Of a stretch of 64,000 nucleotides of DNA, positions 15,356 to 24,757 are shown piece by piece. The translations under genes and the position numbers were made by a program. This DNA comes from Micromonospora yangpuensis. Its GTDB lineage: Bacteria; Actinomycetota; Actinomycetes; Mycobacteriales; Micromonosporaceae. Location of the stretch: contig NZ_FMIA01000002.1 in NCBI RefSeq assembly GCF_900091615.1, positions 5,208,001 through 5,272,000 of the forward strand, given 5' to 3'. The stretch's first letter is position 1. Every line of letters starts with the position of its first letter. The notes under the pieces were generated by a model. That model searched no databases. It was given only the letters and a program-made list of their open reading frames with translations, and was not told the DNA's origin.

Positions 15356-16576
15356 ATGTCGGCCGTGCCCGCGCCCACCGTTTCGCCGACCGCGCTGGAG
15401 AGCCCGGCCGGCGGCGCGTTCAGCCTGATCTTCACCACCCTGCCCGCGCTGCTCCGGCTGACCTGCGGGCTGGCCGGCGCGGCGGTGGCGTTGTCGGTGC
15501 GTACCCCGCCGGTGCGTACGCCGCTGCTCGTCGCCGCCGTCGTCGTGCTGACCGGCTGGTCCTTCTGGTACGCCGCGCGGGCGTTGCGCCGGGGCGTCGG
15601 GGGCTGGCTGGCCACCGGCGACGTCCTGCTCACCATCGCCGCCTGCCTGGCGATCCCGGTGCTGGTGGCCCCCGAGGTGCTGCCCGGTGAGGGCAGTTGG
15701 GTCGCGATCCTGTCCAGCACCACGGTCATCGTCGCCCAGGCCACCCGGCCGGCCCGCTGGTCGGTACCGGCCGGTCTGCTGGTCGCCGCCGCCTACGCCG
15801 CCGGGGCGTCCTGGGCCGGCCAGGGTGGTGAGGCCCGGATGCACGCGGTCACGCTGCTGGTGCAGACCGGCTGCGCGGCCACGGTGACCGCGGTGATGCG
15901 GGGCCGGATCGGGCGGGCGGACCGGGCCTTCACCGACTACCAGTGGCTGACCCGGGACGCGCTGATGGCCCGCACCGCCCGGGAGGTGGAGCGCCGCCAG
16001 AACCGCGACCTGCACGACACCGTGCTCGCCACCCTCACCATGGTCGGGCTGGGCGCGGTCCGGGAGGGCTCGTCGGCGCTGCGCGAGCGGTGCGCGGCCG
16101 ACCTGGCTACGCTCACCGCCCTCGCCGACGCGCGGACCCCGTCCGACGAGGTCAGGTCGGCCGGGGACCGGCCCGCGGCCCGGACCGACGCGGAGTGGGT
16201 GGCGTTGGACGACCGGCTGCGCGCGGTCCTGGCCCGGCTGCCCGAGTTGTCGGTGACCGCCACGTTGGCGCCCTGCCGGGTGCCGTCGGCGGTCGCCGAG
16301 GCGCTCGCCGCCAGCAGCCAGGCCGCGCTGGCGAACGTGGCCCGGCACGCCCCGGGCGCGCGGGCGACGCTGCGGCTGACCCGGGTCGCCGGTGCCGTCG
16401 TGGTCGAGATCGGCGACGACGGTCCCGGTTTCGACCCGGCGACGGTCCCACCCCACCGGTACGGGCTACGCGAGTCGGTACGTGGCCGGACCACTGCCGT
16501 CGGCGGCTCCGTCGAGGTGACCAGCGCCCCTGGTGCGGGTACCCGGATTCGGCTGGAGTGGCCCGGTGACGGCTGA
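15356..16576 (+). CDS. Membrane sensor histidine kinase (NarL/LuxR-partner type)
   Basis: 406 residues. The ATG at 15356 follows AGAAGGA; a longer frame to 15266 lacks a good start. Five or six hydrophobic segments fill residues ~20-180. The dimerisation box is ERRQNRDLHDTVLATLTMVGLGA (phospho-acceptor His at about residue 220, HisKA_3 type), and the ATPase domain ends with IGDDGPGFDP and GLRESVRGRTTAVGGSVEVTSAPGAGTRIRLEW. It overlaps the next gene by 11 bp. With the regulator at 17762 it forms a two-component system; the signal is unknown. Confidence 0.87.
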   Translation: MSAVPAPTVSPTALESPAGGAFSLIFTTLPALLRLTCGLAGAAVALSVRTPPVRTPLLVAAVVVLTGWSFWYAARALRRGVGGWLATGDVLLTIAACLAIPVLVAPEVLPGEGSWVAILSSTTVIVAQATRPARWSVPAGLLVAAAYAAGASWAGQGGEARMHAVTLLVQTGCAATVTAVMRGRIGRADRAFTDYQWLTRDALMARTAREVERRQNRDLHDTVLATLTMVGLGAVREGSSALRERCAADLATLTALADARTPSDEVRSAGDRPAARTDAEWVALDDRLRAVLARLPELSVTATLAPCRVPSAVAEALAASSQAALANVARHAPGARATLRLTRVAGAVVVEIGDDGPGFDPATVPPHRYGLRESVRGRTTAVGGSVEVTSAPGAGTRIRLEWPGDG

Positions 16577-17765
16577 ACCGCGCACCCTGCTCGCCCTCGG
16601 CGTGCGCCCCCGGGCGTCCGGGGCGGGGCCGTTCACCGCCGACCGGGCCCGGGTCGACGCCGGGTTGCCGGTGGCGCAGGCCTCGGAGCGCGGTGGCCGT
16701 GTGGTGGCGGTGACCATCGCGGCGACCTGGCACGTGGCGATCGGGTTGCCCGCCGTGCTGGCCGCCTGGCCGAGACTGACGGTGCCGCTGGTGGTGGGGG
16801 CCGGCTGGCTGGTCGTGGCCGGGGTCGGCGGCTTCGCCGCGGCCCGGCTGCTGACCGGTGGCCGGCTGCCGGTACGACGGCTGGTGGCGGTGTTGTTCGC
16901 GGTCGACGTGGCGGTCTTCGCCGCCGCCGGGCCGGAGCAGTTGTTCACCCCGGCGAACTGGGTGTGGAGCACGCTCGGTTGGTTCCTGGTGCTGGTCTGC
17001 TGGGGGCGTCGGGTCACCCTGCTGGGCGCGCTGCTCTGCGGCCACGCGGTCGTCGCCCTCACCGCGCTGCTCGGGCACGGTGCCACCGCCCCGGCCGACC
17101 TGGCCCGCTACGCGATGTACTGCTACGGCCAGGTGTCGCTGCCGGTGGCCATCTTCGTCGGCAGTACGGCGATCTCCGCGTTGGCCCGCAGCCGGGCCGA
17201 CGCCGCCGCCCTCGCCCTCGCCGCCACCGCGCAGCGGGACGCCGCGGAGCAGGCCCGGCAGTCCCGGCGGGACCGGCTCGGGCTGGTCAGCGGCACCGCC
17301 GAGCGGGTGCTCGGTGAGTTGGCCGAGGGCCGGGCCGATCCGGGTGACCCGGAGGTGCAGCGCCGCTGCGCGCTGGCGGCGGCCCGGCTGCGGCGGCTGA
17401 TCGCCGAGTCCGACGACGTGCCCGACCCGTTGCTGCACGAGTTACGGGCCGCCGCCGACCTGGCCGAACGGCGGGGGCTGGCGATCGACCTGGTCACCGT
17501 CGGGGTGCCGCCGCCGCTGCCGGTACGGATCCGCCGCCGGCTGGCCGAGCCGCTCACCACGGCCCTGGTCGACGCCCGGGGCTGGGCCCGGTTGACCGTG
17601 GTCAGCGGGCCGGACGAGGTGGCCATCGGGCTGGTCACCCCGGACCATCTCACCCCGGACAGCACCGGCCCACCGGCCGAGGGTCCGGACGACGACCAGG
17701 TGGTACTCCTCGACGAGCGGGACGGGACGATCAGATGGACACAGACCCGGTGGCGCCGGCGATGA
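16566..17765 (+). CDS. Membrane protein related to histidine kinases but lacking the phospho-acceptor site
   Basis: 399 residues from a GTG at 16566 inside the end of the kinase gene. The N-terminal half has about five membrane helices like its neighbour. The following helical part (ARSRADAAALALAATAQRDAAEQARQSRRDRLGLVSGTAERVL) aligns by position with a dimerisation box but has no His, and no clear N, G1 or G2 boxes follow. It also overlaps the response regulator (ATGA). It is probably a degenerate partner that tunes the true kinase or senses the signal. Confidence 0.72.
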   Translation: MTAEPRTLLALGVRPRASGAGPFTADRARVDAGLPVAQASERGGRVVAVTIAATWHVAIGLPAVLAAWPRLTVPLVVGAGWLVVAGVGGFAAARLLTGGRLPVRRLVAVLFAVDVAVFAAAGPEQLFTPANWVWSTLGWFLVLVCWGRRVTLLGALLCGHAVVALTALLGHGATAPADLARYAMYCYGQVSLPVAIFVGSTAISALARSRADAAALALAATAQRDAAEQARQSRRDRLGLVSGTAERVLGELAEGRADPGDPEVQRRCALAAARLRRLIAESDDVPDPLLHELRAAADLAERRGLAIDLVTVGVPPPLPVRIRRRLAEPLTTALVDARGWARLTVVSGPDEVAIGLVTPDHLTPDSTGPPAEGPDDDQVVLLDERDGTIRWTQTRWRRR

Positions 17766-18451
17766 CCGACCCGAGCCCGGTGGGGGTGGCGATCGTGGAC
17801 GACCACCCGGTGGTGATCGACGGGGTCCGGGCCTGGCTGGCCAGCGAGCCGCGGCTGACCGTACTGGCCACCGGTGACGATCCGGACGAGGTGCTGCGGG
17901 CCGCCCCGACGGCCGACGTCATCCTGCTCGACCTGCGGCTGCACGGTCGGATGATGATCGACAAACTGGCCGAGCTGAGCGTGCGGGGGCGCCGGGTGGT
18001 GGTCTACTCCGAACACTCCGACCCGGAGACCATGCTCGCCGTCATCGACGCCGGGGCGGTCGCGTTCCTGGCCAAGCACGAGGGCCGGGAACACTGCGTG
18101 GCGACCGTGCTCGCCGCCGCCAGCGACCGCCCGTACGTGTCACCGACGCTGGCCGGCGCGCTGGTGGGTGACCCGCGACCGGACCGACCGGCCCTGTCCG
18201 ACAAGGAACGTGAGGCGCTGCTGCTGTGGTTCCAGTCGATGTCGAAGGCGTCGGTGGCCCGGCGGATGCAGATCAGCGAGCACACCGTGAAGCAGTACGT
18301 CGACCGGGCCCGGATCAAGTACACCCGGGCGGGACGGCCGGCCGCCACCAAGTCCGCCCTGCTCGCCCGTGCGATCGAGGACGGCCTCGTCCGGCCGGAG
18401 GAGATCGGTAACTACCGGTCGTACGCGGCGTACGACCGGCCGACCCCCTAA
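17762..18451 (+). CDS. LuxR/NarL-type response regulator
   Basis: 229 residues. The ATG at 17762 overlaps the upstream stop as ATGA; an upstream in-frame ATG at 17735 is less likely. The receiver domain shows the acidic pair VDDHP (residues 12-16), the phospho-acceptor Asp57 (VILLDLRLHG) and the Lys of FLAKHE. The C-terminal HTH is a LuxR type (LSDKEREALLLWFQSMSKASVARRMQISEHTVKQYVDRARIKY). It should be phosphorylated by the kinase at 15356; the target promoters are not known. Confidence 0.9.
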   Translation: MTDPSPVGVAIVDDHPVVIDGVRAWLASEPRLTVLATGDDPDEVLRAAPTADVILLDLRLHGRMMIDKLAELSVRGRRVVVYSEHSDPETMLAVIDAGAVAFLAKHEGREHCVATVLAAASDRPYVSPTLAGALVGDPRPDRPALSDKEREALLLWFQSMSKASVARRMQISEHTVKQYVDRARIKYTRAGRPAATKSALLARAIEDGLVRPEEIGNYRSYAAYDRPTP

Positions 18452-18527
18452 CGGGCGTCATGACACCGGGCCGCCGCTGCGCAAGGCTCCATCGCAGAGT
18501 CCCCTTTTCTGCGCGGAGGTCGACACC

Positions 18528-19271
18528 ATGCGCGAGGACGCGTACCCGTTCTTCATCGGTCCGCATAGGTTCGACGTCTCCGACGACGACGGTCTGCTGC
18601 TGGACCGGCGGTACGAGCTGGTGCCGGAGCTGGGGGAACGGTTCCTCGGCCGGTACCGGCTGTCGGTCGCCGGTGACCTGCTCGATCCCTGCGAGGGACG
18701 GCGGCAGTGGTCGCTACCGGTGGCCGCCACAGTGACCGTCACCGACCGGCGGGTGGTGCACGTCTGCACCGACTCGACGCTGACCCTGGTCGGTACCGGC
18801 ACCGGGCACCAGCGTCGCGTGCAGCGGCCCCGGCTGGTGAGTGGACAGGTCCGCTGGCAGTGGCCGTCCCGCTTGGAGCTCCGCTCCGACGAGGAGACCC
18901 GCGACGGTGAGCTGCTGATCGTCTGTGACGCGCTCCGGACGATCCGGCAGCCCACGCTGACCCTGGCCGGGCCGGCTCCGCTGCTGACCGAACTGGCCCG
19001 GCAGATCCGCCGGGCGGTGGCCGGTTTCCGGCTGACCCGCCCGGAGCTGGTCGAGCTCTCCCCGCCGGAGCGGGACGCGCTGGCCCGCCAGAACGGCCCC
19101 GCTCCGGTGCTGGCCGGTTCCCGGGTCGCGCTGCCCGGTTCGTTGCCTGTCGAGTTCCTCTCCCGCGACGACTACTACCGCCGGGGTACCCGTCCCATGC
19201 CGGGGCGACTGCGCCAGTCCACCCGGCCGGCCCCGGCCGCGCAGCCCCGCCGCCCCGGCTCGGCCTGCTGA
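18528..19271 (+). CDS. Hypothetical protein
   Basis: 247 residues from an ATG at 18528 with GGAGGT upstream. The first ~160 residues are beta-rich and hydrophilic (RYELVPELGERFLGRYRLSVAGDLLDPC..., then TDRRVVHVCTDSTLTLVG), reminiscent of a PH-like or lipocalin-like barrel. A helix follows (LLTELARQIRRAVAGFRL), and the C-terminal ~40 residues are Arg/Pro-rich. No signal peptide, no membrane helix. It follows the two-component genes by 76 bp but is not obviously co-transcribed. The family is not recognised. Confidence 0.65.
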   Translation: MREDAYPFFIGPHRFDVSDDDGLLLDRRYELVPELGERFLGRYRLSVAGDLLDPCEGRRQWSLPVAATVTVTDRRVVHVCTDSTLTLVGTGTGHQRRVQRPRLVSGQVRWQWPSRLELRSDEETRDGELLIVCDALRTIRQPTLTLAGPAPLLTELARQIRRAVAGFRLTRPELVELSPPERDALARQNGPAPVLAGSRVALPGSLPVEFLSRDDYYRRGTRPMPGRLRQSTRPAPAAQPRRPGSAC

Positions 19272-19280
19272 CCGACGGGC

Positions 19281-19370
19281 CGGGCGACCCGGCGGGCACG
19301 ACCGGGCGGACCCGGCGGGCACGACCGGGCGGACCGGGCGGACCCGGCGGGCACGACCGGGCGGACCCGA
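19281..19370. repeat. 23-bp direct repeats between convergent genes
   Basis: Units of the type CGGGCGGACCCGGCGGGCACG recur about four times with 22-31-bp spacing between the 3' ends of the gene at 18528 and the acyltransferase gene. No spacer logic, so not CRISPR. Confidence 0.75.
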
Positions 19371-19409
19371 GGCGGCCGGCCGGGGAACAGGCGGTCGGGT
19401 CGAAGCGGG

Positions 19410-20159
19410 TCAGGCGGTGGTGCTGCGGTCGGGGCGGGCGTCCAGGGCGGCGGCCTCCTCCGGGGTGGGCGCGGTGCCGCCCAGGTGCGCCGGCTGCCAC
19501 CAGCTCTCCTCGGGGCCGGACGGGGTCTCCGGGTACTCCCGCTGGGCCCGGTCGACAAGCGCGCTCAACCGGCTCCGCAGCTCCTCGGCCATGGCGTTGG
19601 CGTCCCGGTGCGCGGTCGGGTCCATCGGCTCGCCGACCAGGATGGTGATCGGGGTGTGCCGGCGGGTCAGGTTGCGGGGACGGCCCTTCGTCCAGAGCCG
19701 CTGGGTGCCCCAGAGCGCCACCGGCAGCACCGGCACCTTGGCCGACCGCGCCATCCGGACCGTACCGCTCTTGAGTTCCTTGACGGTGAAGGAACGGCTG
19801 ATCGTGGCCTCCGGGAAGACCCCGACCACCTCGCCCCCGCGCAGCGCCTCGACCGCCGCCCGGAAGGAACTGGCACCGGCCTGCCGGTCCACCGGGATGT
19901 GCTTCATGCCGCGCATCAGCGGACCGGACACCTTGTGGTCGAACACCTCGCTCTTGGCCATGAACCGGACCAGCCGCCCCGACTGCTGCGCGCCCAGGCC
20001 GCAGAAGATGAAGTCGAGGTAGCTGACGTGGTTGCTGGCCAACACCGCGCCGCCGGTGCTCGGCACGTGTTCGCTGCCCTCCACGGTCAGCCGCAGGTCC
20101 AGGACGCGGAACATGGTCTTGGCGGCGGCAACGATGGGCGGGTACACGAGTTCCGGCAT
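19410..20159 (-). CDS. plsC: 1-acyl-sn-glycerol-3-phosphate acyltransferase (PlsC family)
   Basis: 249 residues. It transfers an acyl group to lysophosphatidic acid at the membrane in phospholipid synthesis. Motif I is SNHVSYLD (H-x4-D, about residue 42), motif II is around MKHIPVDRQAG, motif III is GVFPEATISRSF and motif IV is VLPVALWGTQRLW. The C-terminal ~30 residues are Glu/Pro-rich. A TAATCT hexamer (20171-20166) lies six nucleotides before the ATG, so the message is probably leaderless. Paralogues are common in actinomycetes; the exact acyl acceptor is not certain. Confidence 0.87.
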   Translation of the reverse strand: MPELVYPPIVAAAKTMFRVLDLRLTVEGSEHVPSTGGAVLASNHVSYLDFIFCGLGAQQSGRLVRFMAKSEVFDHKVSGPLMRGMKHIPVDRQAGASSFRAAVEALRGGEVVGVFPEATISRSFTVKELKSGTVRMARSAKVPVLPVALWGTQRLWTKGRPRNLTRRHTPITILVGEPMDPTAHRDANAMAEELRSRLSALVDRAQREYPETPSGPEESWWQPAHLGGTAPTPEEAAALDARPDRSTTA

Positions 20160-20228
20160 GCGGGGAGATTACCCTGGCCGGCCGGAGCCCGGCTCAGTCG
20201 GCGACCGCCGACCCGGTAGGTCGCGGGC

Positions 20229-22289
20229 TCAGTCGGCGAGGCGGTGCAGTTCCAACCGGCCCCGGGCGAAGGCGTCCACCCGGCCCCACCGGCCCGGAAT
20301 GTCCAGCACCTCGATCCGCCCCATGCCGACCGGCAGGCGCGGCTCGACCGCCAGGTGACCCTCGTGCGGCTCGATGCCGAGCATGGTCCGCAGCAGCAAC
20401 ATCGGGGTACCCGTCGACCAGGCCTGCGGGCTGCACGCCGTCGGGTACTCCACCGGGAACTTGGTCAGCTCCCGGCGGTAGCCGCCGAAGGCCTCCGGCA
20501 GCCGGCCGTCGAAGTAGCTGGCGGCGGCAAGGATCCCGTCGGCGATGGTGGCCGCCTCCTCGGCGAAGCCGTAGTTGCGCAGCCCCCAGGCGATGAAGGA
20601 GTTGTCGAACGGCCAGATCGTGCCGTTGTGGTAGCCGATCGGGTTGTACCGGACCTCGCCCTCGGCCAGCGTCCGCACCCCCCAGCCGGAGAAGAGCCGG
20701 GGGCCGACCAGGTGCTCGGCGATCCGGGCGGCCCGGGACTCCTCGACGATGCCACTCCACAGCAGATGGCCGATGTTGGAGCTGAGCACGTCGGCCTGCC
20801 GGCCGGTCGGGTCGAGGGCGAGCGCGTAGTACTCCCCGTCGGCCACCCACCAGTCCCGGTTGAACCGCTCCTTCAACGCCGCGGCCTGCCGCTCCAACTC
20901 GTCGGCGTACGCCGGGTCGCCCCAGAACTCCCGGGCCAGCCGGGCCGCGCGTACCTTCGCGTCGTAGGCGTACCCCTGCACCTCGCAGGTGGCCCGGGGG
21001 AACGGCGGCAGGCTGCCGTCGCGGAACGAGATGGAGTCCCAGGAGTCCTTCCAGCACTGGTTCTCCAGGCCGGTGTCGGTGTTGCGCCGCTCGTACCAGA
21101 TGTAGCCGTTGCCGACCAGGTCGGCGTAGTCGTCGATCCACTTCAGCGCGGCCCGGCACTCCCGTTCCAGCTCCATCACCAGGGCGGTGTCCCCGCTCCA
21201 CCGCTCGTACTCGTCGAGCAGCACCACGAACAGCGGGGTGGCGTCCACCGACCCGTAGTACGGCGAGTGCGGCTGCTCCTCGAAGGCGGCGGTCTCGCCG
21301 TAGCGCATCTCGTGCAGGATCCGACCCGGATCCTCCTCCCGGAAGTCGTCGAACCGGGTGCCCTGCACGGCGGCCAGGATCCGCAGCGTGGTCCGCGACA
21401 TCTCGGGGGCGAACGGCAGCACCTGCAGGCAGGTAAGCAGGCTGTCCCGGCCGAACAGGGTCATGAACCAGGGCAACCCGGCCGCCGGTACCGTCTGGCC
21501 GGGCAGCGAGAGCGGTGAGAAGCGCAGCGCGGCCAGGTCGACCAGGCTGCGCTGGTACGTCCGCCCGAGGTGCTCGCACTCGCTGTTCACCTTCGGCGCG
21601 TTGGCGATCCACTGCTCCAGGTCGTGCTGGAGGGCGAGCCGCTCGTGGCCGTGCGCCTGCACCCCCATCCGCAGGTCCCGCCCGCCCGGACCGACGGCGA
21701 AGGTCTGCACGTCGATCTCGGTGTGCCACTCCTCGTTCGGCTCCAGGTGGATGGTGTAGGTGAAACCCTGCCGGTCGAAGCGGGCCGGCCCGGACGACGA
21801 GATCACCGTCTCCCGCCGGAAGTTGCCCCGCCGGTAGCCCAGCCGCAGCAGCTCCGGCTCGACCTCGGTGTAGTGCTCGCCCTTCTTGTTCAGGATCTCG
21901 TCCTTGACCTGGAACAGGTCGGCGAAGTCGGCGCCGGCGTCCATCCGGACGTGCAGGTCCACCGGCCGCTCGTCGTGGTTGAGGATGGCCAGGGTCTCCC
22001 GGAAGCTGCCGCCGACCACCCGCTCCCGGATGATCGACAGCTTGGCGTCGACGTAGTGCGTGGCCAGACCCGGCACCAGGAAGAAGCGGGCCTCGTAGTA
22101 CTGCAGGTCGTCGTAGGAGAGCGCGTTGAGTCGTTCCCCGTTGATCGTCAGCACCCACCGGGACAGGAACCGGGTGTCGATGGAGAACAACCCGGTGGGC
22201 TCGGAGGGGGTGGCCTCGATGTCGCCGGTGTCCTCGGAGACCACGAAGGTGTTGCCGTCCAGGATCCGGATCGTGTTGCCCTGCGCCAT
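20229..22289 (-). CDS. Glycogen-debranching-like amylo-alpha-1,6-glucosidase
   Basis: 686 residues. The N-terminal ~230 residues match the glycogen debranching N-terminal domain (NTIRILDGNTFVVSEDTGDIEATPSEPTGLFSIDTRFLSRW). The rest is an (alpha/alpha)6 barrel: GLPWFMTLFGRDSLLTCLQVLPF, then DGSLPPFPRATCEVQGYAYDAKVRAARL and YHNGTIWPFDNSFIAWGL, with carboxylates in the positions expected for catalysis. Its ATG is coupled to the SCP2 gene (TGATG). Such proteins act on alpha-glucans or trehalose-type sugars; the true substrate is unproven. A competing longer frame on the same strand is a shadow. Confidence 0.87.
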   Translation of the reverse strand: MAQGNTIRILDGNTFVVSEDTGDIEATPSEPTGLFSIDTRFLSRWVLTINGERLNALSYDDLQYYEARFFLVPGLATHYVDAKLSIIRERVVGGSFRETLAILNHDERPVDLHVRMDAGADFADLFQVKDEILNKKGEHYTEVEPELLRLGYRRGNFRRETVISSSGPARFDRQGFTYTIHLEPNEEWHTEIDVQTFAVGPGGRDLRMGVQAHGHERLALQHDLEQWIANAPKVNSECEHLGRTYQRSLVDLAALRFSPLSLPGQTVPAAGLPWFMTLFGRDSLLTCLQVLPFAPEMSRTTLRILAAVQGTRFDDFREEDPGRILHEMRYGETAAFEEQPHSPYYGSVDATPLFVVLLDEYERWSGDTALVMELERECRAALKWIDDYADLVGNGYIWYERRNTDTGLENQCWKDSWDSISFRDGSLPPFPRATCEVQGYAYDAKVRAARLAREFWGDPAYADELERQAAALKERFNRDWWVADGEYYALALDPTGRQADVLSSNIGHLLWSGIVEESRAARIAEHLVGPRLFSGWGVRTLAEGEVRYNPIGYHNGTIWPFDNSFIAWGLRNYGFAEEAATIADGILAAASYFDGRLPEAFGGYRRELTKFPVEYPTACSPQAWSTGTPMLLLRTMLGIEPHEGHLAVEPRLPVGMGRIEVLDIPGRWGRVDAFARGRLELHRLAD

Positions 22290-22663
22290 CAGCCCGTCTC
22301 CCTGCCGTCGTGGAGCCGCCGTGGCCCGTGCGCCTGCGGCGGGCCGGGAAAGAGTCGTTCGATCTGCACCACCAGGCGGGCGTCACCGGTGACCGTCATG
22401 TCGCCGCGCAGCAGCGCCGCGAGGCCGTCCTCCCGCCCCGCGGCGAGGTCCTCGAAGAGCGCCGGGCTGGTCCACACCACGGTGTCCGCCGCCCGGTCGT
22501 CCCGGCTCACGTGGACCCGCCCGTGGTCGATCTGGAGCAGCCAGTGCGTGGTGTGGGCGTCCTCGTGCAGGTCGAAACGCAGGGTTCCGGAGGCCTTCGC
22601 CAGCAGCGGCTCGAAGCCCCGCCGGTCCAGCGTCTCGAAGAACCTCGTGGTCGAGTCCACCAT
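22289..22663 (-). CDS. SCP2 sterol-binding domain protein
   Basis: About 124 residues, almost all an SCP2-like lipid-binding domain (FFETLDRRGFEPLLAKASGTLRFDLHED..., ending with LAALLRGDMTVTGDARLVVQIERLFPG). I start at the ATG at 22663; a GTG at 22675 directly abuts GGGGAG and would add four residues. The gene is coupled to the debranching-enzyme gene by a 1-nt overlap. In actinomycetes, SCP2 domains often accompany enzymes of lipid or sugar metabolism, but the partner relation here is inferred only from the overlap. Confidence 0.8.
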   Translation of the reverse strand: MVDSTTRFFETLDRRGFEPLLAKASGTLRFDLHEDAHTTHWLLQIDHGRVHVSRDDRAADTVVWTSPALFEDLAAGREDGLAALLRGDMTVTGDARLVVQIERLFPGPPQAHGPRRLHDGRETG

Positions 22664-22720
22664 CGGTTCCGCCACCTCCCCAGGTGTCTGCCCGTGGGGA
22701 TCCCCGGCCGGCGGCCGGTC

Positions 22721-22745
22721 AACCTCACCCGGATCGGGTGAGGTT
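22721..22745. promoter_or_regulatory. Perfect 11-bp palindrome upstream of the SCP2/debranching operon
   Basis: AACCTCACCCG at 22721-22731 is repeated as its exact complement at 22735-22745, with a 3-nt centre. It lies 58-82 bp upstream of the SCP2 start on the minus strand. This is the size and position of a dimeric repressor site such as a TetR-family operator, although it could also form a hairpin. Confidence 0.5.
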
Positions 22746-22825
22746 CCGACGGGCTGATCCGACGCAGCAGCCGGCGGACCGTGTCGGGACAGGCCCGCCT
22801 GCCGGCACCCCGCCCCCCACGCCGA

Positions 22826-22861
22826 CGCCCGGCCCCCGTCGGTGTGGACGGGGGCCGGGCG
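22826..22861 (-). terminator. Hairpin terminator after the CBS gene
   Basis: A perfect 15-bp GC stem (22826-22840 and 22847-22861) with a 6-nt loop lies 12 bp beyond the stop of the CBS-domain gene on the minus strand. Confidence 0.7.
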
Positions 22862-22873
22862 CGGGTGGACGGC

Positions 22874-23290
22874 TCAGTTGTTGGGCTCGTCGGCGCTGAT
22901 GTCGGCCAGCACCGACTGCGGTTCACGCTCGACCGCCAGGTCACCCATGGACACCAGGCCGACCAGGCGGCCGTGGTCGACTACCGGCAGTCGGCGTACC
23001 GCGTAGGTACGCATCAGGTCGGCGGCCAAGACCGCGTCGTCGTTCGGGCTGACCGTGATCACGTCCCGGCTGACGATCCGACTCAACGGGGTGCTGGAGC
23101 TGTCCAGCTCCTCGGCGACCCCTCTGACCGCGATGTCCCGGTCCGTGATGATGCCGACCACGTCGTCGCCGTTGGTCACCACCACGTCGCCGATGGCGCT
23201 GTCGCGCATCTCGCGGGCGGCCGCCACGAGCGTGTCGTTGCCGTCCATGGTCACCAACCGGGTCGTCATGAACTCTCCGACCGTCGTCAT
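22874..23290 (-). CDS. Twin CBS-domain protein
   Basis: 138 residues from an ATG at 23290 (GAGAGGGGAA upstream); the frame continues upstream but without sensible sequence. Two CBS motifs are clear: TVGEFMTTRLVTMDGNDTLVAAAREMRDSAIGDVVVTNGDDVVGIITDRDIAVR and the second around SPNDDAVLAADLMRTYAVRRLPVVDHGRLVGLVSMGDLAV. Pairs of CBS domains bind adenine nucleotides and sense energy or redox state. Stand-alone proteins of this kind are frequent in actinomycetes; the partner is not visible here. Confidence 0.9.
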   Translation of the reverse strand: MTTVGEFMTTRLVTMDGNDTLVAAAREMRDSAIGDVVVTNGDDVVGIITDRDIAVRGVAEELDSSSTPLSRIVSRDVITVSPNDDAVLAADLMRTYAVRRLPVVDHGRLVGLVSMGDLAVEREPQSVLADISADEPNN

Positions 23291-23432
23291 CGGGTTCCCC
23301 TCTCGGTTCGGCAACCCCCCGTCTACCCGAGCCCCGGTCGAGGTAACACGCCCACTCCCGCGCCGCTGCCCGCTGCCGCTGCCCGCTGCCCGCGAACGGA
23401 CCCGGAGGTCGCGCAGCATCGGGGAAATAGTG

Positions 23433-23497
23433 GCCCCGATCGGGCTGAACACCACTACATCCACGATCGGGGCTACCGGGAGGGCCCGCAAGGGCCC
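23433..23497 (-). terminator. Two hairpins downstream of asd
   Basis: GGGCCC-GCAA-GGGCCC at 23482-23497 and a 10-bp inverted repeat (GCCCCGATCG, 23433-23442 and 23464-23473) lie downstream of the aspartate-semialdehyde dehydrogenase gene on the minus strand. They could act as a terminator and mRNA stabiliser. CTGCCCG repeats occupy the rest of this gap. Confidence 0.4.
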
Positions 23498-23518
23498 CCG
23501 CACGGGAGGGGGTGGGGG

Positions 23519-24619
<1,101 letters not shown>

Positions 24620-24660
24620 CTACGTCACCAGGCGGGGTGACCGGCCCGCCGGCCGGCCAC

Positions 24661-24757
24661 CCCGCGCGGGCGACAACCGTGCTCGGGCGTCCCCCGCGCG
24701 GGGGGACAGGTGAGTTCGGGCGTCCCCCCGCGCGGGCGACAACCGCGCTCAGGCGTC
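24661..24757. repeat. 33-bp tandem repeat reaching into the M16 gene end
   Basis: A unit CCCGCGCGGGCGACAACCG... starts at 24661, 24693 and 24727 (the middle copy is degenerate). The third copy overlaps the last codons and stop of the M16 gene at 24749, so the gene end has been duplicated into the intergenic space. Confidence 0.75.

Noticed and set aside
20194..22386. 730-codon minus-strand frame over the debranching-like gene
   Set aside because: It lies in another frame than the motif-bearing 686-residue protein and lacks any motif.
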